Shown here: positions 14,607 to 19,829 of the stretch, one piece after another
Layout of the letters: each line of letters opens with the position of its first letter
How positions within the stretch are numbered: position 1 is the stretch's first letter
NCBI GenBank assembly: GCA_046704785.1
Contig: JBJKRF010000070.1
Coordinates: forward strand, 1 to 19,829
Length of the DNA: 19,829 bases
DNA from: JBJKRF01 sp046704785
GTDB taxonomy: Bacteria; Chloroflexota; Anaerolineae; Anaerolineales; Villigracilaceae
Direction of reading: 5' to 3'
Notes under the pieces: generated by a model
What the model was told of the DNA's origin: nothing
Databases searched by the model: none
What the model saw: the letters and a program-made list of their open reading frames with translations, nothing else
Translations under genes and position numbers: made by a program

Positions 14607-16250
14607 ATGGCGACTAAATATATCTTCTTTACCGGCGGTGTGGTCAGCTCGGTAGGCAAAGGTGTCACCGCAGCGGCGCTCGGCCTGGTGCTCAAACAAC
14701 GCGGTTTCAACGTTGCAGTACAGAAACTCGACCCATACATCAACGTCGACCCCGGCACCATGTCGCCTTACCAGCACGGCGAGGTGTTCGTGCTGGATGA
14801 CGGGGCGGAGACCGATCTTGATCTGGGCCATTACGAACGTTTCATCGACATCCATCTGACCCGCGTGTGTAATTTCACCACCGGCCAGGTGTATGCCGAA
14901 GTCATCGCCAAAGAGCGCCGGGGAGACTACCTGGGGGGCACCATTCAGGTCATTCCACACATTACCAATGAAATCAAACGCCGGATCGCCCTGGTCGAAA
15001 AAACCATGGGTGCCGATATCGTGCTCGTCGAGGTGGGAGGCACCGTCGGGGACATCGAATCGCTACCGTTCCTCGAGGCGCTACGCCAACTACGGACTGA
15101 GATTGGGCGCGAAAACACCTTCTTCATCCACGTCACCTGGTTGCCTTACATCGGCGCGACGGACGAACTGAAGACCAAGCCAACCCAACACTCGGTGGCG
15201 GAACTGCGCTCGATCGGCATCAACCCGAATATGATCATCGCCCGTTCTGACTACCCGGTAGCGGACGAACTGTCCGAAAAGATTGCCCTCTTCTGCGATG
15301 TCGAAAAGCGGGCCGTCGTCCCAATGGTGACCACAAAAATCCTGTACAAAGTTCCCCTGTTGCTGGAGGAACTGGGCATCGGCGATTATGTGCTGGAGAA
15401 ACTCGGTTTGCAAGCGCAGCAAAAACCAATCTGGAAGGAATGGGAAAAACTGGTCGCCAATGTAGATAAGCCAAAGCCACAAGTAAATATCGCTCTAGTT
15501 GGCAAGTACGTCGAGTTGCACGACGCCTACATGTCGGTGCGGGAAGCGCTGAAACACGCAGCGCTGGCCCAAGGCGTGGAAGTCCACATCGACTGGGTCC
15601 ATTCTGCGGACCTGGAAAAAGACAAGGGCTGGGAAATCGTCCAAAACGCGGACGGGGTCCTGGTTCCGGGCGGATTTGGTTCGCGCGGCATCGAAGGCAA
15701 AATCATGGCTGCCCGTTACGCACGCGAGAAGCGCATCCCCTATCTGGGCTTGTGCCTGGGCATGCAGATTATGTGCGTCGAATTTGCTCGCAATGTACTG
15801 GGCGCAGAAGATGCAAATTCCACCGAGTTCGATCGTTCCACAGAGCACCCGGTGATCGACTTGATGATCGAACAACGCGCCATTACCGATATGGGCGGGA
15901 CGATGCGCCTGGGGCTTTATCCCTGTGCGCTGCAATCCGGCTCGAAAGCGGCGGAGGCCTACAACACTGACCAGGTCAACGAGCGCCATCGCCATCGTTT
16001 CGAGTTCAACAATGCGTACCGCGAACAATTCCAGGAGGGCGGCATGATCTTTTCGGGCATTTCCCCCGACGGCAAATTGGTGGAAATCGCGGAAGTACGC
16101 GATCATCCCTTCATGGTCGGCTGCCAATTCCATCCCGAATTTTTGTCACGACCCAATCGGCCCCATCCACTCTTTATGGGATTTCTGCGCGCCGCGACGG
16201 AGAAAGCCGGCATCAAGCCCAAACAACAGAAAGAGAAAGAATACGCCTAA
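14607..16250 (+). CDS. pyrG: CTP synthase
   Basis: The 547-residue protein converts UTP to CTP with ATP and glutamine (last step of pyrimidine nucleotide synthesis). The synthase domain starts MATKYIFFTGGVVSSVGKG, with the P-loop, then DPYINVDPGTMSPYQHGEVFVLDDGAETDLD split over the UTP/ATP site, and VGDIESLPFLEA. The class I glutaminase domain has GGFGSRG, the nucleophile Cys383 in GLCLGMQ and the dyad His509/Glu511 in QFHPEF. Length is typical (E. coli about 545). I chose ATG 14607 because it gives the canonical N-terminus; GAGAGG lies just upstream. In-frame ATG 14592 would add five residues, and an in-frame ATG 14562 is further upstream. It is followed by a strong terminator. Confidence 0.97.
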   Translation: MATKYIFFTGGVVSSVGKGVTAAALGLVLKQRGFNVAVQKLDPYINVDPGTMSPYQHGEVFVLDDGAETDLDLGHYERFIDIHLTRVCNFTTGQVYAEVIAKERRGDYLGGTIQVIPHITNEIKRRIALVEKTMGADIVLVEVGGTVGDIESLPFLEALRQLRTEIGRENTFFIHVTWLPYIGATDELKTKPTQHSVAELRSIGINPNMIIARSDYPVADELSEKIALFCDVEKRAVVPMVTTKILYKVPLLLEELGIGDYVLEKLGLQAQQKPIWKEWEKLVANVDKPKPQVNIALVGKYVELHDAYMSVREALKHAALAQGVEVHIDWVHSADLEKDKGWEIVQNADGVLVPGGFGSRGIEGKIMAARYAREKRIPYLGLCLGMQIMCVEFARNVLGAEDANSTEFDRSTEHPVIDLMIEQRAITDMGGTMRLGLYPCALQSGSKAAEAYNTDQVNERHRHRFEFNNAYREQFQEGGMIFSGISPDGKLVEIAEVRDHPFMVGCQFHPEFLSRPNRPHPLFMGFLRAATEKAGIKPKQQKEKEYA

Positions 16251-16275
16251 TTGACATCGGCAGAGAGTAACATCC

Positions 16276-16303
16276 AAAAGCCCGCATTGACGCGGGCTTT
16301 TTT
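16276..16303 (+). terminator. Intrinsic terminator of pyrG
   Basis: AAAAGCCCGC (16276-16285) and GCGGGCTTTT (16292-16301) form a perfect 10-bp stem over a 6-base loop, running into a T6 tract. It lies 25 bases after the pyrG stop. The A-rich left arm means it could work in both directions. Confidence 0.9.
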
Positions 16304-16667
16304 ACGGAAATACTCAAAGAACCTGCAGAACTCCAGATTTCACGCTATGAAATTGAGTTATACTTGGCGCGATGTGAAAAACGGCGCAAAGCAAGCGGCG
16401 GGGTATTTGGTCGACACAAACACGCCCATCGCAACAACGAAGCTCCAGCCTGATGATCAGAACAAATAACCTCGACAGGATTTCTTGGACAAAGAAAAAT
16501 AAGCCATTTGGCATAACAGAGAAAACTGGCATTATCGCAAATGAATCCACAGAAAACACTGTGACCGGAAGAGATAAACGGAATGATTTCGGTCTTGTAC
16601 CAAATTTTTCTAATCCTTTCTTTTCCGGCATTCATCGAAGAACTTCACAATTTCAAGGAGAATTGAA
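16304..16667. other. 364-base intergenic region before eno
   Basis: I see no convincing gene here. A 40-codon ATG frame at 16347-16469 has no ribosome site and no recognisable protein family. Features worth noting are the promoter candidate at 16508-16535, a 5-bp hairpin CACAG/CTGTG near 16548-16563, and the AAGGAG ribosome site of eno at 16654-16659. Confidence 0.5.
16508..16535 (+). promoter_or_regulatory. Candidate promoter for eno
   Basis: TTGGCA (16508-16513, five of six) and CATTAT (16530-16535, four of six) are separated by 16 bases. This would give a leader of about 125 bases before the eno ATG. The -35 box matches that of the Roadblock promoter. Confidence 0.35.
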
Positions 16668-17963
16668 ATGGATACCACAATTGAAGGCATGAACGCACAA
16701 GAAATTCTGGACTCCCGCGGCAATCCAACCGTCGAAGTGGAAGTTATCCTGGCCGACGGTTCGTGGGGCCGCGCCGCAGTCCCCTCTGGCGCATCGACCG
16801 GCGTGCATGAGGCGCTTGAACTGCGCGACGGCGATAAGACTCGCTACAACGGGAAAGGCGTACAAAAGGCGGTCGAAAACGTCAACACCGCCATTGCAGA
16901 CGCGCTTTCGGGCTGGGACGCCACCGAGCAAAAAGCTATCGACGCGGAATTGATCTCCCTTGATGGCACCCCCAACAAATCCAAGCTGGGCGCAAACGCC
17001 ATCTTGGGCGTCAGCCTGGCAGTCGCCAAGGCCGCTGCCAATTCCCTCGGCCTGCCGCTGTATCGCTACCTGGGCGGTGTCTACGCGCATGTCTTACCCG
17101 TGCCGATGATGAACATCCTGAATGGTGGCGCGCATACGGCCTGGCAGTCCACCGACGCGCAGGAATTCATGGTCATGCCGCTGGGTGCACCGAGCTTTGC
17201 CGAGGGCCTGCGCTGGGGTTCCGAGATCTATCAAGCGCTGAAAGCCGTGCTCAAGTCCAAAGGCTATACGACCCTGGTCGGCGACGAGGGTGGTTACGCG
17301 CCGGCGCTCAAGACCAACGCCGAAGCCGTCGAGGTCATTTTGGAAGCTATCGAAAAGGCCGGGTTCAAAGCCGGTCGTGGCCTGGACGTGGCGATCGCCA
17401 TCGATCCGGCGGCTTCCGAGTTGTACGACGAAGAAACCAAGACATACAACCTGCGCCGGGAAGGCAAGCAACTCAGCGGCGAGCAGATGGTGGAATTCTG
17501 GGGCAAGTGGATCAATGACTATCCGATCGTCTCGCTTGAAGATGGGCTGGCCCAGGACGATTGGGACTCTTGGAAGTTGTTGACCAAGGAACTGGGCGAC
17601 AAGGTTCAGATTGTGGGCGACGACCTGCTCGTCACCAACCCGGAACGCGTCCGCCGCGCGATCAAGGAAAACGCCGCGAACGCCTTGCTGGTCAAAGTCA
17701 ACCAGATCGGCTCCCTGACCGAAACCATCGAAGCGGTGGAAATCTGCCACCGCGCTGGATGGCGAGCAGTCACGTCGCACCGCTCCGGCGAGACGGAAGA
17801 CGCCACCATCGCCGACCTGGCCGTTGCGCTCAACACCGGACAGATCAAGACCGGCGCCCCGGCCCGCTCCGACCGCGTCGCCAAGTACAACCAGCTTCTG
17901 CGTATTGAAGCCGAGCTGGGCAGCAGCGCCAAGTATGCCGGCTGGGAAGCGCTGACACGCTAG
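16668..17963 (+). CDS. eno: Enolase (phosphopyruvate hydratase)
   Basis: The 431-residue glycolytic enzyme interconverts 2-phosphoglycerate and phosphoenolpyruvate, with Mg2+. The start MDTTIEGMNAQEILDSRGNPTVEVEV is canonical. Active-site segments are intact: NGGAH and QEFMV (substrate His and Glu), GDEGGYAP, AIDPAASE and SLEDGLAQDDW (metal ligands), VGDDLLVTN, catalytic Lys in LVKVNQIG, SHRSGETED, and IKTGAPARSDRVAKYNQLLRIE. Length is normal. ATG 16668 is preceded by AAGGAG at 16654-16659 with good spacing. It lies alone between the pyrG terminator and a strong hairpin at 17996, so it is likely monocistronic. Confidence 0.97.
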   Translation: MDTTIEGMNAQEILDSRGNPTVEVEVILADGSWGRAAVPSGASTGVHEALELRDGDKTRYNGKGVQKAVENVNTAIADALSGWDATEQKAIDAELISLDGTPNKSKLGANAILGVSLAVAKAAANSLGLPLYRYLGGVYAHVLPVPMMNILNGGAHTAWQSTDAQEFMVMPLGAPSFAEGLRWGSEIYQALKAVLKSKGYTTLVGDEGGYAPALKTNAEAVEVILEAIEKAGFKAGRGLDVAIAIDPAASELYDEETKTYNLRREGKQLSGEQMVEFWGKWINDYPIVSLEDGLAQDDWDSWKLLTKELGDKVQIVGDDLLVTNPERVRRAIKENAANALLVKVNQIGSLTETIEAVEICHRAGWRAVTSHRSGETEDATIADLAVALNTGQIKTGAPARSDRVAKYNQLLRIEAELGSSAKYAGWEALTR

Positions 17964-17995
17964 CCAGCCATACTCCGCGAAACAGAATGGTTTAT

Positions 17996-18027
17996 ACAGC
18001 AGGACAGTCGATGAACTGTCCTGCTGT
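17996..18027 (+). terminator. 13-bp perfect hairpin after eno, without a T tract
   Basis: ACAGCAGGACAGT (17996-18008) pairs exactly with ACTGTCCTGCTGT (18015-18027) over loop CGATGA. GTTATAAAG follows instead of a T-run. It may end eno transcription or stabilise the 3' end; it is symmetric enough to act in both directions. Confidence 0.6.
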
Positions 18028-18162
18028 GTTATAAAGACCACATAATTGCAAACCGAAAGCCAGCGGTTTTGCTGTAAAATAATCCACCTGTATCGATTTC
18101 TGTACCGATTTGCACCTGTTCAACCTGGAAACTTTTACACAAACACAATTGCTCAGGAAACT

Positions 18163-19554
18163 ATGACCACCCCTTATTGGCTTCAAGACGCAATCTTCTA
18201 CCAGATTTTTCCCGATCGCTTTGCCAGAGGCAACCCTGCCAATAATCCACCCAACGTCCAACGCTGGGGCGCGACGCCCACCATTTGGGAATTTCAAGGC
18301 GGCGACCTGCGCGGCATCATCCAACGTTTCGATTACTTGCTCGATTTGGGAATCAATGCAATCTATTTAAATCCAATCTTCCAATCACCGTCCAACCATC
18401 GCTACAACACAACGGACTATTACAAAATCGATCCAAAGCTGGGCGACATGCACGACTTCGAGGCGCTGCTCAGCGTGGCGCACAGCAACAACGTGCGCGT
18501 GATTTTGGATGGCGTCTTCAATCACGTCGGGCGTTCCTTCTTCGCCTTCACCGACATTTTGGAAAACGGCGAACACTCCCCCTACAAAGACTGGTTCCAT
18601 ATCCACAAATTTCCGCTGGACCCTTACACGCCCGGCGAGGCGCACACGTACGAAGGCTGGTGGAAACTCAAAAGCTTACCCAAGTTCAACACGGACAACC
18701 CCAAGGTACGCCAGCATATTCTCGACGTGGCGCGCTACTGGCTCGAACGGGGAACCGATGGCTGGCGGCTGGACGTGCCCAACGAGATCGACGACGACTC
18801 CTTCTGGGCCGAGTTCCGCCAGGTTGTCAAAAACGCCAACCGCGACGCCGGGCTGATCGGCGAAATTTGGACGGTCGACCCACGCTGGGCAAACGATACC
18901 CACTTCGACGGCCTGATGAACTATCCCATACGCGACGCATTGCTGGCCTGCTTCACCGGCCAGGAGACCATCCTGCAGTTTGCAGACAAGGTCGAAGCCA
19001 TGTTCAAAGTCTATCCACGCGACAATCTGTACGCCATGTACGTGCTGCTTGGCTCGCACGATGTCGAACGCCTGATGACCATGCTTGGCAACGACTTGAA
19101 CAAGGTCAAATTGGCCTTCCTGTTCCAATTCGCTTATCCCGGCGCGCCTGCCATTTACTACGGCGATGAGGTTGGTCTGGAGGGCGGCAAAGACCCGGAC
19201 AGCCGTCGCGCTTTTCCCTGGGACCCCGCAGAGTGGAAAGGGGATTTACGTATCTGGGTACAGAGCCTGATCGCCTTGCGGAAGGGGCGCGCCTCGCTAC
19301 GGCGGGGCGAATATCTGCGTTTGAGGGTGGACGAAGCCGACGGGTTGTACGTGTTCATGCGCGCACTGGGGGAGGAGAAAACGCTCGTCGCGTTGAACGT
19401 CAGCGAAAAAACGGCGAACGTCCAATTCCCGGTCGCGCCTTACTGGTCCGACGGTCACGTAGTGCGCAGCCTGCTCGACAGCCGTCCGTTCAGCATCCAG
19501 AACGGCAAGATCAACATCAGCCTGCCCGCCTGGAGCGGAATTTGGTTGGGTTGA
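18163..19554 (+). CDS. GH13 alpha-amylase family glycosidase (neopullulanase/cyclomaltodextrinase-like)
   Basis: The 463-residue enzyme should hydrolyse alpha-1,4-linked glucans or short maltooligosaccharides. The N-terminus MTTPYWLQDAIFYQIFPDRFARG begins directly at the barrel, without the N-terminal domain common in neopullulanases and without a signal peptide, so it is probably cytoplasmic. Conserved regions: DGVFNH (116-121), GWRLDVPNE with nucleophile D204, IGEIW with acid/base E234, and GSHD with D300, the transition-state aspartate. LPKFNTDNPKVRQHILDVARYWL is typical of the neopullulanase subgroup. A short C-terminal beta domain follows (about residue 385 on). I chose ATG 18163 (AGGAA just upstream). 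The frame opens from TTG 18046, but the added residues are not family-like. It may feed on stored glycogen or maltodextrin, next to a glycolytic enzyme. Confidence 0.9.
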   Translation: MTTPYWLQDAIFYQIFPDRFARGNPANNPPNVQRWGATPTIWEFQGGDLRGIIQRFDYLLDLGINAIYLNPIFQSPSNHRYNTTDYYKIDPKLGDMHDFEALLSVAHSNNVRVILDGVFNHVGRSFFAFTDILENGEHSPYKDWFHIHKFPLDPYTPGEAHTYEGWWKLKSLPKFNTDNPKVRQHILDVARYWLERGTDGWRLDVPNEIDDDSFWAEFRQVVKNANRDAGLIGEIWTVDPRWANDTHFDGLMNYPIRDALLACFTGQETILQFADKVEAMFKVYPRDNLYAMYVLLGSHDVERLMTMLGNDLNKVKLAFLFQFAYPGAPAIYYGDEVGLEGGKDPDSRRAFPWDPAEWKGDLRIWVQSLIALRKGRASLRRGEYLRLRVDEADGLYVFMRALGEEKTLVALNVSEKTANVQFPVAPYWSDGHVVRSLLDSRPFSIQNGKINISLPAWSGIWLG

Positions 19555-19612
19555 TTCGCTGCGGGGCAGTAGATGACTTGCAATCCTGACAGGGCAAACG
19601 CATCTAATTTGC

Positions 19613-19660
19613 AAAAAACCGAATATACGGGCATTTTTTCGGAAAACCGGTTATTTTTCC
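19613..19660. terminator. AT-rich hairpins after the amylase gene
   Basis: AAAAAACCG (19613-19621) and CGG-GCA-TTTTTT (19628-19639) can fold with a bulge and end in T6. GGAAAA (19641-19646) and TTTTCC (19655-19660) form a second small stem. Together they are a plausible terminator about 58 bases after the stop. Confidence 0.4.
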
Positions 19661-19770
19661 ACATATGGCGCTCCTATATCTGGGCCATAAAGCGAAAATA
19701 CACAGCAATTCCAAATTTGAAACTTACAGACCTATTTTGAACTATTGCCTGGTCATACGGCACGGCTAAA

Positions 19771-19829
19771 GCCACCTCTCAGGGCGTGGCAGCCCTTCGG
19801 GCTGGCAAATTTTAGCCCCGTAGGGGCTT
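19771..19829. repeat. Three consecutive small hairpins at the right edge
   Basis: GCCAC/GTGGC (19771-19775 and 19786-19790), AGCCC-TTC-GGGCT (19791-19803) and AGCCCC-GTA-GGGGCT (19814-19828) follow one another closely. This GC-rich palindromic cluster resembles interspersed REP-like sequence and may continue beyond the window. Confidence 0.5.

Noticed and set aside
16254..16270. TTGACA after the pyrG stop as a promoter for eno
   Set aside because: It is a perfect -35 match, but no -10 box follows at 15-19 bases, and the strong terminator lies directly downstream.
16347..16469. 40-codon ATG frame between pyrG and eno
   Set aside because: There is no ribosome site, no recognised family and no coding pattern; probably chance.
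17094..18041. Long minus-strand open frame opposite eno
   Set aside because: It is antisense to the conserved enolase coding sequence and has no motif or ribosome site.
18046..18162. TTG-started N-terminal extension of the amylase
   Set aside because: The added 39 residues do not resemble GH13 N-terminal domains. ATG 18163 has AGGAA upstream and begins at the barrel consensus.

Overview
The window looks like a stretch of a bacterial chromosome, most plausibly from an uncultured Chloroflexota (Anaerolineae-type) organism. That is an inference from the style of the housekeeping genes and intergenic repeats; nothing in the window is diagnostic. All complete genes except the ROK-family kinase lie on the + strand. 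Base composition changes across the window: glycan genes before about 5.75 kb are AT-richer (bases 841-900 are 35% GC), while later genes are GC-richer (bases 13021-13080 are 58% GC).

Region 1 (1-5753) is an accessory glycan-decoration block. The start of a transposase-like gene runs off the left edge, followed by what looks like a decayed gene (175-577). Then come a GT-B glycosyltransferase and a SAM methyltransferase (ATGA overlap), a UPF0104 / LPG-synthase-TM-type membrane protein, a PAPS-type sulfotransferase and a GT2 glycosyltransferase. The gaps hold inverted repeats and short repeated motifs.

Region 2 (5756-6793, minus strand) is a zinc-motif ROK sugar kinase, convergent with the GT2 gene and divergent from the next cluster. 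Region 3 (7028-13711) is a tight run: glycosyltransferase, AsnB-type glutamine amidotransferase, PglA-like glycosyltransferase, WecA/TagO-type initiating phosphoglycosyltransferase, then IMP dehydrogenase (guaB). The WecA-type enzyme would load the first sugar phosphate on undecaprenyl phosphate. The glycosyltransferases would extend it, and the amidotransferase, methyltransferase and sulfotransferase would decorate it. No flippase or polymerase of a complete surface-polysaccharide pathway is present.

Region 4 (13759-19554) is housekeeping: a stand-alone Roadblock/LC7 protein with its own promoter and terminator, CTP synthase (pyrG), enolase (eno) and a GH13 amylase of the neopullulanase type. 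Strong hairpins separate these genes, and a multi-hairpin MITE-like element lies upstream of pyrG. The right edge holds another cluster of hairpins.

I see no CRISPR array, tRNA, rRNA or recognisable defence system. The most noteworthy items are the palindromic elements between genes, the possible leaderless start of asnB, the sulfotransferase in an envelope-glycan block, and the decayed gene near the left edge.
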